DNA of 64,000 bases, taken from assembly GCF_019511665.1 (NCBI RefSeq), contig NZ_JAEUAW010000012.1, positions 62,001 to 126,000 of the forward strand. The letters run 5' to 3'. Shown one piece after another: positions 10,135 through 18,322 of the stretch (the stretch's first letter is position 1; each line of letters opens with the position of its first letter). The notes beneath the pieces were generated by a model, which was not told the origin of the DNA, made no database searches, and saw only the letters and a program-made list of their open reading frames with translations. The DNA comes from Microbacterium jejuense. Its GTDB lineage: Bacteria > Actinomycetota > Actinomycetes > Actinomycetales > Microbacteriaceae. The translations under genes were made by a program, and so were the position numbers.

Positions 10135-10170
10135 CCCTGCCCTGAGGCGTCAGGGGCCAGCCTCCTCGCG

Positions 10171-10221
10171 CTTCCCCTGTCTCAAGGCGCGCCGCTGCCC
10201 CGCAACTCGTGACAGGGGAGC
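10171..10221. repeat. CCCCTGTCAC palindrome, copy 2
   Basis: Arm 10171-10185 (CTTCCCCTGTCTCAA) is complementary, with a few mismatches, to the arm at about 10207-10221 ending GTGACAGGGGAGC. It lies 36 bases after the DUF559 stop codon and may also end its transcript. Confidence 0.75.
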
Positions 10222-10263
10222 AGCGCCCTCCCCCCCGCTTCCGCTCGCCCAGGTCGGTGTGCC

Positions 10264-10316
10264 GGCTCCCCTGTCACAATCGGCGCGCTACGGAGACAGT
10301 CTGTGACAGGGGAACA
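10264..10316. repeat. CCCCTGTCAC palindrome, copy 3
   Basis: Arm 10264-10279 (GGCTCCCCTGTCACAA) is complementary to 10302-10316 (TGTGACAGGGGAACA) with little mismatch. Its left arm is identical over 16 bases to the left arm of copy 1 at 8997-9012. Confidence 0.8.
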
Positions 10317-10325
10317 GGACGGAGC

Positions 10326-10357
10326 CGGCATCCACCCGGGTCTCAGTCCGCGCGCAC
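10326..10357. repeat. 31-nt direct repeat, right copy
   Basis: It matches 8960-8990 except for one inserted G. It overlaps the 3' end of the HTH gene, so this copy carries the intact end of that gene. Confidence 0.75.
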
Positions 10358-10573
10358 CAGCAGCTCGCCGATCTCGCAGTCGAGCGCGCGGCAGATGGCC
10401 GACAGCGTCGAGTAGCGGATCGCGCGGGCGCGGTCGTTCTTGAGGATCGACAGGTTCACGACCGACACTCCGACGAGCTCCGACAGGCGCGTGAGCGTCA
10501 TGCCGCGAGCTTCGAGCAGCTCGTCGAGCCGGCAGTGGACGCCGGAGGGTCCTTCGTCGTCGGCCGGGCTCAT
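10343..10573 (-). CDS. small Cro/C1-type HTH regulator (YozG-like)
   Basis: 76 residues. The ATG at 10573 overlaps the stop of the upstream membrane-protein gene by four bases (ATGA), which fixes the start and implies translational coupling. The sequence has a single five-helix HTH with the core LTRLSELVGVSVVNLSILKN (about residues 26-45), then an ICRALDCEIGELL tail typical of the short HTH_26/YozG class. In this class the regulator commonly sits with a DUF2975 membrane protein, exactly as here. It probably controls its own operon, perhaps through the repeats at 11933-11962. Its last 15 bases are duplicated at 8976-8990. Confidence 0.85.
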   Translation of the reverse strand: MSPADDEGPSGVHCRLDELLEARGMTLTRLSELVGVSVVNLSILKNDRARAIRYSTLSAICRALDCEIGELLVRAD

Positions 10574-11292
10574 ACGAGCAGATCCGTCTCGCGCTGGATG
10601 CGGGCGCCGTGCCGGAAGATCACGGCCAGGGCCGCCAACGCGAGCGCAGCGCCGATCGGCCACACCGGCAGCGTCATGGCCAAGCCCGACGGCGCTGTGT
10701 CGCCGAGCGCCTCGAGTGCGGCGAGGTATCGGCCTGCGGTCAGCAGCACGTCCGATGCGATCCCCGCGGCGAGCACCGACACCGCCGAGATCATCAGCCA
10801 GCGCGACGCGTCACGGGCGAACGGCCGGCCGGCCGCCGCGAGCCGGCAGAGCCTCGCCACGAGGACACCGGGGATCGCCGCCACAACCCATGCGCACACG
10901 CTGCCGACGAGCAGAATCGCCTTCACCCCGGCCGACAGCGCACCGATGTCGGCGTTGGCGGTGACGATCCACGCGCAATACAAAGTGGGCTCGTCGAACG
11001 TGTCGCTCCCCGGCTCCTGGCAGGGGAGCGGGAGCGGCCACTCCACGCTGACGGGCAAGCCGGTGATCGTCGTCGTCGGCGAGACGAGGAGCGCCACGAC
11101 ACCGGCGATGGCGCCGAGGCTGACGAGCGCCACCCAGACGCGGGCCACGGCGCCCGTGACATCCAGCACCACCGACGCAACGCGCCGGCGGCGGGCGTCC
11201 CACACCAGCAAGCCGAGCGCGGCGCCGATGACGGCGAGCACCACGAGCGCCGCGATCGAGAGCCCGACCGGGTCGCCCCATCCGATGGTCAT
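10570..11292 (-). CDS. DUF2975-type membrane protein
   Basis: 240 residues. The ATG at 11292 overlaps the preceding stop (ATGA). Four to five hydrophobic segments are visible: residues about 10-30, 45-70, 120-150, 165-190 and 205-225. The C-terminal ending FRHGARIQRETDLLV matches the amphipathic end typical of DUF2975 proteins, and the neighbouring YozG-like HTH is the usual partner. An extracytoplasmic loop between the second and third helices holds two Cys residues (around 96 and 110), possibly a disulfide. Function is unknown; such pairs are thought to be signalling or immunity modules. Confidence 0.7.
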   Translation of the reverse strand: MTIGWGDPVGLSIAALVVLAVIGAALGLLVWDARRRRVASVVLDVTGAVARVWVALVSLGAIAGVVALLVSPTTTITGLPVSVEWPLPLPCQEPGSDTFDEPTLYCAWIVTANADIGALSAGVKAILLVGSVCAWVVAAIPGVLVARLCRLAAAGRPFARDASRWLMISAVSVLAAGIASDVLLTAGRYLAALEALGDTAPSGLAMTLPVWPIGAALALAALAVIFRHGARIQRETDLLV

Positions 11293-11921
11293 CACACCAG
11301 TCCCTCCGTCTCGCGCTGCAGGCGCGTGCCGACCTCGAAGGCCATCGTGACCAGTGCGAGCGCGAAGCCCCAGCCGATGGGGGCGAGGTCGAGCTGCAGC
11401 ATGAACGTCCAGAACACGTCGGTGACGGCCTCGTCCGTCGCGGCGAGATCCTCCACGAGGAGCGCCCGTCCCCACGCTCCTGCGAGCTGACCGAGCCCGC
11501 CCGCGATCACGAGGCACGCCGCGATGCCGATCGCCGCCGGCATCGACGCGCGGAACGGCTTCGCCCTGATGAGCGAGACGCCGAGCCACCAGGCGATCGC
11601 GCAGACGCCGATCGTGGCGAGGGCGGGCAGCGCGCCCTCGAGCAGCAGCAGCCAGGCGACGCTCGTCGGCAGGGCCGCGAACGTCACATCGGCCGACGTG
11701 TAGACGGCCGCCGTCACGTCGGCGACGCCGTCGAGTCCCTCCACGTCGCCGCCGATCACCGGCATGGCGATGGTCGGGCTGTCGCCGAACACGGCGATCG
11801 CGCGCTGCACGATGGCCACCAGCGCCGCGATCCCGACGCTGACCGCGCCGGTGGCGATCACGCCGAGCACGACCCCTTCTCCGAGCGACACGCGGGTGCG
11901 CGGTGTGGACTGCATGACCAT
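11292..11921 (-). CDS. second DUF2975-type membrane protein, first gene of the operon
   Basis: 209 residues from the ATG at 11921, which has GGAG six bases upstream; an ATG at 11933 would overlap the putative operator and is less likely. Four hydrophobic segments are visible. The ending TRLQRETEGLV closely resembles the end of the downstream gene (RIQRETDLLV), so the two are likely paralogues from a tandem duplication. A large polar loop lies between helices one and two. It is followed by an ATGA overlap into the next gene, so three genes (membrane, membrane, HTH) form one unit. Function unknown. Confidence 0.65.
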   Translation of the reverse strand: MVMQSTPRTRVSLGEGVVLGVIATGAVSVGIAALVAIVQRAIAVFGDSPTIAMPVIGGDVEGLDGVADVTAAVYTSADVTFAALPTSVAWLLLLEGALPALATIGVCAIAWWLGVSLIRAKPFRASMPAAIGIAACLVIAGGLGQLAGAWGRALLVEDLAATDEAVTDVFWTFMLQLDLAPIGWGFALALVTMAFEVGTRLQRETEGLV

Positions 11922-11932
11922 CCTCGTCTCCA

Positions 11933-11962
11933 TATCGATAAACGTTGTTATCGAAAAACGTT
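11933..11962 (-). promoter_or_regulatory. operator candidate: two 14-bp direct repeats
   Basis: TATCGATAAACGTT (11933-11946) and TATCGAAAAACGTT (11949-11962) differ at one base and are offset by 16 bp. They are AT-rich in a GC-rich genome and lie directly before the DUF2975/HTH operon. A likely binding site for the HTH protein encoded in the operon. Confidence 0.6.
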
Positions 11963-11987
11963 AAACCCTGTGGATGCCGCGATGCAA

Positions 11988-12006
11988 CCCTTCGACAAGC
12001 TCAGGG
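11988..12006. repeat. REP-like intergenic motif CCCTTCGACAAGCTCAGGG
   Basis: An imperfect palindrome of 19 bases in the ClpC upstream region. I recall closely similar intergenic motifs in many GC-rich bacterial genomes; only one copy is seen in this window. Confidence 0.5.
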
Positions 12007-12126
12007 ACCGAGGGGCGGGCGCTATGCCCACGGCGAACACGGCCGTGCGCTCCCGGGTGCCTCGTTACCCTCGATGTAAGGCGCAGTGGGTCAACCGACC
12101 CGAGGTGCCCCGGAGGAGTGAACGAG

Positions 12127-14652
12127 ATGTTCGAGAGATTCACCGACCGTGCCCGTCGTGTGGTCGTCCTCGCCCAGGAAGAGGCGAAGATGCTCAACCA
12201 CAACTACATCGGCACCGAGCACATCCTGCTCGGTCTCATCCACGAGGGCGAGGGCGTCGCCGCCAAAGCCCTCGAGAGCCTCGGCATCTCGCTCGACGCC
12301 GTGCGCGAGCAGGTGCAGGACATCATCGGCCAGGGTCAGCAGCAGCCGACCGGCCACATCCCCTTCACCCCGCGCGCCAAGAAGGTGCTCGAGCTGAGTC
12401 TGCGCGAGGCGCTCCAGCTCGGCCACAACTACATCGGCACCGAGCACATCCTGCTCGGCCTCATCCGCGAGGGCGAAGGCGTGGCGGCCCAGGTGCTCGT
12501 CAAGCTCGGCGCCGACCTCAACAAGGTGCGCCAGCAGGTCATCCAGCTGCTGTCGGGCTACCAGGGCAAGGAGCCCGCGGGCGTCGCCAGCGGAGCCGGC
12601 GAGCAGACCCAGGGCAGCACCCAGGGCGGATCGCAGGTGCTCGACCAGTTCGGCCGCAACCTCACGCAGGCCGCGCGCGACAACAAGCTCGACCCGGTGA
12701 TCGGGCGCGAGAAGGAGATCGAGCGCGTCATGCAGATCCTGTCGCGCCGCTCCAAGAACAACCCCGTCCTCATCGGCGAGCCCGGTGTCGGCAAGACGGC
12801 GGTCGTCGAGGGTCTCGCCCAGGCGATCGTCAAGGGCGATGTTCCCGAGACGCTCAAGGACAAGCAGCTCTACTCGCTCGACCTCGGCTCGCTCATCGCC
12901 GGCTCCCGCTACCGCGGTGACTTCGAAGAGCGCCTGAAGAAGGTCACGAAAGAGATCCGCACGCGCGGCGACATCATCGTCTTCATCGACGAGATCCACA
13001 CCCTCGTGGGTGCGGGTGCCGCCGAGGGCGCGATCGACGCGGCATCGATCCTGAAGCCGCTGCTCGCCCGCGGCGAGCTCCAGACGATCGGTGCGACGAC
13101 CCTCGACGAGTACCGCAAGCACTTCGAGAAGGATGCCGCCCTCGAGCGCCGCTTCCAGCCCATCCAGGTCGCCGAGCCGAGCCTGCCCCACGCGATCAAC
13201 ATCCTGAAGGGCCTGCGCGACCGGTACGAGGCGCACCACAAGGTGCAGATCACCGACGGCGCGATCGTGGCGGCGGCGAACCTCGCCGACCGCTACATCT
13301 CGGACCGCTTCCTGCCCGACAAGGCCATCGACCTGATCGACGAGGCCGGCGCTCGCCTGCGCCTGTCGATCCTGTCGAGCCCGCCCGAGCTGCGCGAGTT
13401 CGACGACAAGATCGCCAAGGTCCGTGAAGACAAGGAGCGCGCCTCCGAGGACCAGGACTTCGAGAAGGCCGCCGCCCTGCGCGACGAAGAGAAGTCGCTC
13501 CTCGCCGAGCGTCTGCGCCTCGAGAAGCAGTGGCGCTCGGGCGACGTCGCGTCGCACGCGGTCGTCGACGAGGGCCTGATCGCCGAGGTGCTCGCCCAGG
13601 CCACCGGCATCCCCGTGTTCAAGCTCACGGAAGAGGAGTCGAGCCGCCTCGTCTTCATGGAGAAGGCGCTGCACCAGCGCGTCATCGGACAGGAGGAGGC
13701 GATCGCCGCCCTCTCCAAGACGATCCGCCGTCAGCGTGCGGGCCTCAAGGACCCGAAGCGCCCGTCGGGCTCGTTCATCTTCGCCGGTCCTACCGGTGTC
13801 GGAAAGACCGAGCTCGCCAAGGCGCTCGCCGAGTTCCTCTTCGACGACGAGCAGGCGCTGATCTCGCTCGACATGTCGGAGTTCGGCGAGAAGCACACCG
13901 TCTCGCGTCTGTTCGGTGCCCCTCCCGGGTTCGTCGGGTTCGAAGAGGGCGGCCAGCTCACCGAGAAGGTGCGCCGCAAGCCGTTCTCGGTCGTGCTGTT
14001 CGACGAGATCGAGAAGGCTCACCCCGACATCTTCAACTCGCTGCTGCAGATCCTCGAAGAGGGCCGCCTGACCGACGGTCAGGGCCGCGTCATCGACTTC
14101 AAGAACACGGTGATCATCATGACGACGAACCTCGGTTCGTCGGCGATCGCCGGTGGCCCAGTGGGCTTCCAGGTCGAGGGCGACACCGGCACCACGTACG
14201 AGCGGATGAAGGGCAAGGTCAACGAAGAGCTCAAGCGCAACTTCAAGCCCGAGTTCCTCAACCGCGTCGACGACATCATCGTCTTCCCGCAGCTCGACAA
14301 GGACGAGCTGCGCCAGATCGTGGGTCTGTTCACCAAGCGTCTCGGCGAGCGTCTGCTCGACCGCGACATGACGGTGGAGCTGACGGATGCCGCCAAGGAC
14401 AAGCTCATCGAGATCGGCTTCGACCCGACCCTCGGGGCCCGCCCGCTGCGTCGTGCGATGCAGCGTGAGGTCGAGGACCGCCTGTCGGAGAAGATCCTGC
14501 ACGGCGAGCTGAACCCCGGCGACCACGTGAAGGTCGACGCCGAGAACGGCGAGTTCGTGTTCGAGCACGGCCCGCGCGGCGAGAAGGTCGCGGTGGGTGT
14601 CGTCCACAACGGCGAGATCAGCGCGACGCCCGACCTCGCGGCGAACGCCTGA
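12127..14652 (+). CDS. clpC: ATP-dependent Clp protease ATP-binding subunit ClpC
   Basis: 841 residues, standard for ClpC. Start ATG 12127 has GGAGGA nine bases upstream. Domain order: two Clp N repeats (residues about 3-70 and 78-145, each with [14 protein letters not shown]), AAA+ module D1 with Walker [10 protein letters not shown] (about 217-225), a UVR coiled segment (about 425-460), then D2 with Walker [10 protein letters not shown] (about 553-561), and the C-terminal ClpB-D2-small domain. It is the unfoldase that feeds substrates to ClpP1P2 in the cytoplasm and is essential or stress-linked in actinobacteria. It stands alone between the DUF2975 operon and argA and ends at a perfect hairpin (14671-14705). 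No ClgR or CtsR site could be recognised with confidence upstream. Confidence 0.97.
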   Translation: MFERFTDRARRVVVLAQEEAKMLNHNYIGTEHILLGLIHEGEGVAAKALESLGISLDAVREQVQDIIGQGQQQPTGHIPFTPRAKKVLELSLREALQLGHNYIGTEHILLGLIREGEGVAAQVLVKLGADLNKVRQQVIQLLSGYQGKEPAGVASGAGEQTQGSTQGGSQVLDQFGRNLTQAARDNKLDPVIGREKEIERVMQILSRRSKNNPVLIGEPGVGKTAVVEGLAQAIVKGDVPETLKDKQLYSLDLGSLIAGSRYRGDFEERLKKVTKEIRTRGDIIVFIDEIHTLVGAGAAEGAIDAASILKPLLARGELQTIGATTLDEYRKHFEKDAALERRFQPIQVAEPSLPHAINILKGLRDRYEAHHKVQITDGAIVAAANLADRYISDRFLPDKAIDLIDEAGARLRLSILSSPPELREFDDKIAKVREDKERASEDQDFEKAAALRDEEKSLLAERLRLEKQWRSGDVASHAVVDEGLIAEVLAQATGIPVFKLTEEESSRLVFMEKALHQRVIGQEEAIAALSKTIRRQRAGLKDPKRPSGSFIFAGPTGVGKTELAKALAEFLFDDEQALISLDMSEFGEKHTVSRLFGAPPGFVGFEEGGQLTEKVRRKPFSVVLFDEIEKAHPDIFNSLLQILEEGRLTDGQGRVIDFKNTVIIMTTNLGSSAIAGGPVGFQVEGDTGTTYERMKGKVNEELKRNFKPEFLNRVDDIIVFPQLDKDELRQIVGLFTKRLGERLLDRDMTVELTDAAKDKLIEIGFDPTLGARPLRRAMQREVEDRLSEKILHGELNPGDHVKVDAENGEFVFEHGPRGEKVAVGVVHNGEISATPDLAANA

Positions 14653-14670
14653 CGCGCAGCGCAGAGACAG

Positions 14671-14705
14671 ACGAAGAGCGGATGCCGGCGGCATCCGCTC
14701 TTCGT
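14671..14705 (+). terminator. 16-bp perfect hairpin after clpC
   Basis: Arms 14671-14686 and 14690-14705 with a 3-nt loop. It carries the GGATGCC core and no clear T-run. Confidence 0.85.
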
Positions 14706-14727
14706 CGTTCCGGCGTCCGCGGGGCTC

Positions 14728-14733
14728 TACGCT
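14728..14733 (+). promoter_or_regulatory. -10 box TACGCT, leaderless start of argA
   Basis: TACGCT ends 6 bases before the GTG at 14740 and no ribosome binding site fits between them, so the transcript probably begins at or next to the start codon. Confidence 0.6.
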
Positions 14734-14739
14734 GGACGG

Positions 14740-15243
14740 GTGGCAGAGTTCACGATCCGGCCGGCGCGCACACCCGATATCCGGCGCATCCAGGCGCTCC
14801 TCGAGCCGTTCGTGCAGCGACGCATCCTGCTCGGCAAGGACCTGGTGGTGCTGTACGAGGCCACGCAGCAGTTCATCGTCGCCGAGGACGCGGACGGCGA
14901 GCTGATCGGCTGCGGCGCGCTGCACGTCATGTGGGAGGACCTCGGCGAGGTGCGCACGCTCATCGTGGCCGACGGGTGGCTGCACCACGGCGTGGGCCGC
15001 GCGATCGTCGAGCGGCTGGAGCAGAACGCCCGCGCTCTCGGGCTCTCGCGGCTGTTCTGCCTCACCTTCGAGGTGGAGTTCTTCACCCGCCGGGGCTTCG
15101 AGCCCATCGGCGAGCAGGTCGTCGACCCCGACGTGTACTCGCAGCTCATCCGCTCTCCTGACGAGGGCGTGGCCGAGTTCCTCGACCTCGCGCACGTGAA
15201 GCCGAACACGCTCGGCAACACCCGCATGCTCAAGCGGCTCTGA
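14740..15243 (+). CDS. argA: N-acetylglutamate synthase (short GNAT-type)
   Basis: 167 residues from a GTG. A single GNAT domain fills the protein: beta-strand 4 region VRTLIVADGWLHHGVGRAIV (about 71-90) holds the acetyl-CoA pyrophosphate loop, here HHGVGR. It ends with a VEFFTRRGFEP segment usual in the actinobacterial Rv2747-type enzymes that acetylate glutamate for arginine synthesis. Length and the VLYE / CGALHVM motifs agree with this family. It is monocistronic and preceded by a -10 box that suggests a leaderless mRNA. A different amino-acid acetyltransferase cannot be ruled out by sequence reading alone. Confidence 0.85.
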   Translation: MAEFTIRPARTPDIRRIQALLEPFVQRRILLGKDLVVLYEATQQFIVAEDADGELIGCGALHVMWEDLGEVRTLIVADGWLHHGVGRAIVERLEQNARALGLSRLFCLTFEVEFFTRRGFEPIGEQVVDPDVYSQLIRSPDEGVAEFLDLAHVKPNTLGNTRMLKRL

Positions 15244-15309
15244 CCTTCGCGCACGCTGAGGGTTTCGCCACCCGGCGCGCGCCGGATCGGGATGCCGCCC
15301 ACCGCGGTT

Positions 15310-15315
15310 TAGCCT
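15310..15315 (+). promoter_or_regulatory. -10 box TAGCCT, leaderless start
   Basis: TAGCCT ends 6 bases before the ATG at 15322, with no ribosome binding site in the gap. Confidence 0.55.
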
Positions 15316-15321
15316 GTCAGC

Positions 15322-16026
15322 ATGACCGGCACCACCCCGCGACGTCGTCACTCCCCGGCGGTGTACCGCCGTCGGCGCCTCGTGCTGCTCATCGGGCTGC
15401 TGGTGATCGCCGGAGTCGTGTGGCTGCTGATCGCACAGCCGTGGGCCGGCGTCGCGGACGACGCGGCCGCCAAGGACGACGCGTCGACGACGAAGCAGAA
15501 TCAGACCGACTCGCTGCCGGTGCCGTCGTCCGGCGCCACCGACGCTGCGGGAGACGCGGGAGCCACCGGTGGTGCGACGGACGGCACTGCGTCGCCGACG
15601 CCCGGCGCCACCCCGACGGCACTGCCGTGCGTGGCCGGTGACGTCGCCGTCGAGGCCGTGACCTCGGCCGACACGTACTCGGGCGACCAGACCCCCCAGT
15701 TCACCATCAAGCTCACCAACAACGGCCCCGACTGCACGCTCAACGTCGGCACCAGCGCCCAGTCCTTCACTGTGACGAGCGGCGACGACGTCTGGTGGCG
15801 CTCGACCGACTGCCAGAGCGAGCCCAGCGACATGATCGTCACGATAGCCGCCGGCCAGACCGTCTCGAGCGCCTCGCCGCTGGCGTGGGACCGCACGCGC
15901 TCCGCCGTCGGCACATGCGCCGACGCGACGCGTCCCCGAGCTCCGGGCGGCGGCGCCTCGTACAACCTGTCGGTCGAGATCGGCGGCATCCCGTCGACCC
16001 AGCCGAAGCAGTTCCTGCTGTACTGA
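15322..16026 (+). CDS. single-pass membrane protein with extracellular beta domain
   Basis: 234 residues. A basic cytoplasmic N-terminus (residues 1-20, rich in Arg) precedes one membrane helix (about 21-39). A low-complexity linker rich in Thr, Ala, Gly and Asp follows (about 45-100), then a C-terminal domain with four Cys and patterns such as FTIKLTNNGPDCTLNVGT. The latter resembles immunoglobulin-like or DUF4232-like domains found outside actinobacterial cells. No catalytic motif is visible. It ends before an 11-bp hairpin at 16062-16094. Function unknown; a cell-surface or wall-associated role is inferred. Confidence 0.75.
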   Translation: MTGTTPRRRHSPAVYRRRRLVLLIGLLVIAGVVWLLIAQPWAGVADDAAAKDDASTTKQNQTDSLPVPSSGATDAAGDAGATGGATDGTASPTPGATPTALPCVAGDVAVEAVTSADTYSGDQTPQFTIKLTNNGPDCTLNVGTSAQSFTVTSGDDVWWRSTDCQSEPSDMIVTIAAGQTVSSASPLAWDRTRSAVGTCADATRPRAPGGGASYNLSVEIGGIPSTQPKQFLLY

Positions 16027-16061
16027 ACCCGCGCTTTGCGCGTGCTGCCCCGAGAGACCGC

Positions 16062-16094
16062 GGAGCGGGGCGTCCCCCCGGACCGCCCCGCTCC
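16062..16094 (+). terminator. 11-bp perfect hairpin
   Basis: Arms GGAGCGGGGCG (16062-16072) and CGCCCCGCTCC (16084-16094). Unlike most hairpins here it lacks the GGATGCCG core and has no T-run. Confidence 0.7.
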
Positions 16095-16205
16095 CCGCAC
16101 CGGGTGTTGGCCGAACAACCGGTCGTGCGTGCTTTCGACGATTGTCACCCCTATTGGTACGCTGTGTCTACCTTTGCGGCGGAACTTTTGAGGGGATGGT
16201 GGGAG

Positions 16206-16952
16206 TTGGGGTCCACGAGGAAGCCGGTGATCGGCCTGACGACCTACCTTGAGCTCGTGACGCAGGACGTCTGGCAGGAGCGCGGGGCGTTCCTGCCTGA
16301 ACCGTACGTGACCTCGGTCACGGCGGCGGGCGGCATCCCGGTTCTGCTGCCGCCGCAGCCCGCGGCGGAAGACGTCGTCGACGCCGTGCTCGAGCGTCTC
16401 GACGGGCTGCTGCTCACCGGCGGTCTCGACGTCGACCCCGCGCTGTACGGTGCCGAGCGGCACCCGCTGACCGATCCTGCCCGCCCGGATCGCGACGCGT
16501 GGGAGCTGGCGCTGTTCCGCGGCGCCGAGCGCTGCCGCATGCCCGTCCTGGCCATCTGCCGCGGGCTGCAGCTCGTGAACGTCGCTCGTGGCGGGACCCT
16601 CCACCAGCACCTGCCCGAGGCGCTCGGCACTGAGCGCTACTGCGTCGGCGGCGGTCAGTACGCCATCAACGAGGTGACCGTCGACAGCGGATCCCGGCTC
16701 GCAGAGCTCATCGGCCCGGGCGAGCTCGACGTGCACAGCTACCACCATCAGGGCATCGAGCGGCTCGGCGAGGGACTCGTCGCCACCGCGCGCGGCCAGG
16801 AGGGTCTGGTCCAGGCGTTCGAGTCCGACGGCGACGACTACCTCGTGGGCGTGCAATGGCACCCCGAAGCGAACACCGAGGATCGCCGGCTGTTCGAGGG
16901 ACTGGTGGCCGCGGCATCCATGTTCTCGCTGGGATCCGCGCTGCCCGCATGA
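16206..16952 (+). CDS. class I glutamine-amidotransferase-like hydrolase (PuuD / gamma-Glu-GABA hydrolase family)
   Basis: 248 residues if translation starts at the TTG at 16206, which follows a GAGGGGATGG stretch; GTG at 16227 is an alternative. The family fold is clear. There is an N-terminal KPVIGLTTY strand, the nucleophile elbow in AICRGLQLVN (Cys near residue 119), and the catalytic His-x-Glu in VGVQWHPEA near residue 221. PuuD-type enzymes hydrolyse gamma-glutamylated amines such as gamma-Glu-GABA in putrescine breakdown. The stop overlaps the start of a FadR-type regulator (ATGA), so the two are co-translated. No other polyamine genes are nearby, so the substrate is unproven. Confidence 0.85.
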   Translation: MGSTRKPVIGLTTYLELVTQDVWQERGAFLPEPYVTSVTAAGGIPVLLPPQPAAEDVVDAVLERLDGLLLTGGLDVDPALYGAERHPLTDPARPDRDAWELALFRGAERCRMPVLAICRGLQLVNVARGGTLHQHLPEALGTERYCVGGGQYAINEVTVDSGSRLAELIGPGELDVHSYHHQGIERLGEGLVATARGQEGLVQAFESDGDDYLVGVQWHPEANTEDRRLFEGLVAAASMFSLGSALPA

Positions 16953-17665
16953 CCGACGCGCCGCTGGCGGAGGTGCGCAAGGCCGTCTACCGGCCGGTGC
17001 GCGAGGGCAACGCGCTCGAAGACACCACGGCGCGGCTCGTGCAGACCGTGCGTCTCGGCGTCGTCGCGCCGGGGGAGTCGCTGCCGTCGGAGCGCGACCT
17101 CGCCGCCATGTACGCGGTGAGCCGCGACACCGTGCGTGAGGCGATCCGCGAGCTCGCCGACGCCGGGTACCTGGTGCGGCGCCGCGGACGCTACGGCGGC
17201 ACATTCGTCGCCGACCCGCTGCCGCAGCCCGAGAACCCCCGCGACGTGACCGCGGAGGAGCTGGAGGACGTGCTCGGCCTGCGGCGCGTGCTCGAAGCCG
17301 GTGCCGCCCGTGCCGCCGCCGCCCGCACGCTCGACGCAACGGCGCGCGACGAGCTCTGGGCGCGATACGAGGCCGTCGCGGCGGCGACCGAGTCCGACTA
17401 CCGCAGGCTCGACACGCAGCTGCACCTGGCGATCGCCGAGGCCGCCGGCATCCCTTCGCTCGTCGCGCTCGCCGCAGACAACCGGGCGCGCGTGAACGAA
17501 TGGCTCAACACGTTCCCGCTGCTGCACCGCAACATCGAGCACTCGAACGCGCAGCACGAGCGCATCGTCACCGCGATCCTCGCGGGGCGCCCGGAGGCCG
17601 CCGTCGCGGCGATCCTCGAGCACCTCGCGGGCTCGGAGGCGCTGCTGCGCGGGTTCCTCTCGTGA
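16949..17665 (+). CDS. GntR/FadR-family transcriptional regulator
   Basis: 238 residues, ATG overlapping the previous stop by four bases. The N-terminal winged HTH spans about residues 12-82, with the recognition region SERDLAAMYAVSRDTVREAI and the wing GRYGGTFVA. A C-terminal all-helical FCD domain follows (about 100-230) with the metal/ligand residues D-x3-H (LDTQLHLAI) and later His residues in NIEHSNAQHERI. FadR-type regulators usually repress a catabolic operon and respond to a small acid. The coupled gene suggests it controls or senses the substrate of the gamma-glutamyl hydrolase. Confidence 0.9.
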   Translation: MTDAPLAEVRKAVYRPVREGNALEDTTARLVQTVRLGVVAPGESLPSERDLAAMYAVSRDTVREAIRELADAGYLVRRRGRYGGTFVADPLPQPENPRDVTAEELEDVLGLRRVLEAGAARAAAARTLDATARDELWARYEAVAAATESDYRRLDTQLHLAIAEAAGIPSLVALAADNRARVNEWLNTFPLLHRNIEHSNAQHERIVTAILAGRPEAAVAAILEHLAGSEALLRGFLS

Positions 17666-17691
17666 GCCGTCGTCAGGCCTGAACCACTGAT

Positions 17692-17697
17692 TAGGCT
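17692..17697 (+). promoter_or_regulatory. -10 box TAGGCT, leaderless start
   Basis: TAGGCT ends 6 bases before the GTG at 17704. Confidence 0.55.
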
Positions 17698-17703
17698 GAT
17701 GGA

Positions 17704-18114
17704 GTGGCAGGCAAGAAGCGCGTGAAGAAGTCGAAGGAACCGCTGGAGTTCCGCAACACGCAGCTCAGCGACGCGCTGCAGACGCAGGACATGGCTGCCG
17801 TCGCCTTCGCGCTGCGTCACGGTCCCACCGTCGTGCCGCTCATGAAGCCGGGGCAGCGCGACAATCCGCTCGACGTCGGCGAGGTCTGGACCTACCGCGA
17901 CCCGAACACCGGCGACCTCGCGCTGCTGCTGTTCAGCGACGCCGCCCACAAGCCCGCCGCACTGCCGCCGGCCGTCGCGCTGCAGTCGCCGGGGTGGCTG
18001 CGCGCGTTTCTGGAGACGCACAAAGACAGCATCACGACGGTGTTCTTCGACATCGCCGGTCCGCATCCCATGCAGGCGGCCCCGGTCGACATCATCGCGG
18101 CACTCGACGCCTGA
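17704..18114 (+). CDS. SseB-like small protein
   Basis: 136 residues with a Lys-rich start. The body has the feel of an SseB N-terminal domain: a FRNTQLSDALQ helix, an acidic VGEVWTYRDPNTGDLALLLFSD beta hairpin, a W-L-R-AF segment and a final PVDIIAAL helix. Related actinobacterial proteins are annotated as SseB-like of unknown role. It has no enzyme motif. It has its own -10 box and is not obviously linked to its neighbours. Confidence 0.65.
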   Translation: MAGKKRVKKSKEPLEFRNTQLSDALQTQDMAAVAFALRHGPTVVPLMKPGQRDNPLDVGEVWTYRDPNTGDLALLLFSDAAHKPAALPPAVALQSPGWLRAFLETHKDSITTVFFDIAGPHPMQAAPVDIIAALDA

Positions 18115-18182
18115 CGGCGGGCATCCGCGACACTCCGGGCCCGGTGCCCTGCACCGGCGCCTCGGTTGGGCATGCTCGCGGG

Positions 18183-18287
18183 GTGGAATACCTCCTCGTG
18201 GGCATGGTGTGCGCGGCGGGACTCGTGATCCCGATCGCGCTCGGCTTCGTCGACCCGCAACGACGCCGCCGTCCGCGCGGTCGGTGA
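18183..18287 (+). CDS. possible 34-residue membrane peptide
   Basis: A GTG at 18183 opens a short frame with one strong hydrophobic helix (MEYLLVGMVCAAGLVIPIAL region) and an Arg-rich tail. This is the profile of a small inner-membrane protein. No clear ribosome binding site; it lies in the convergent gap before radA. Uncertain. Confidence 0.35.
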   Translation: MEYLLVGMVCAAGLVIPIALGFVDPQRRRRPRGR

Positions 18288-18322
18288 CCGTCGCTGCGGC
18301 AGCGCTCGCCTGCCCCGAGAGG

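Noticed and set aside
12091..15351. Long minus-strand open frame across clpC and argA
   Set aside because: It runs opposite two confidently identified genes and its product has no domain; a GC-driven shadow.
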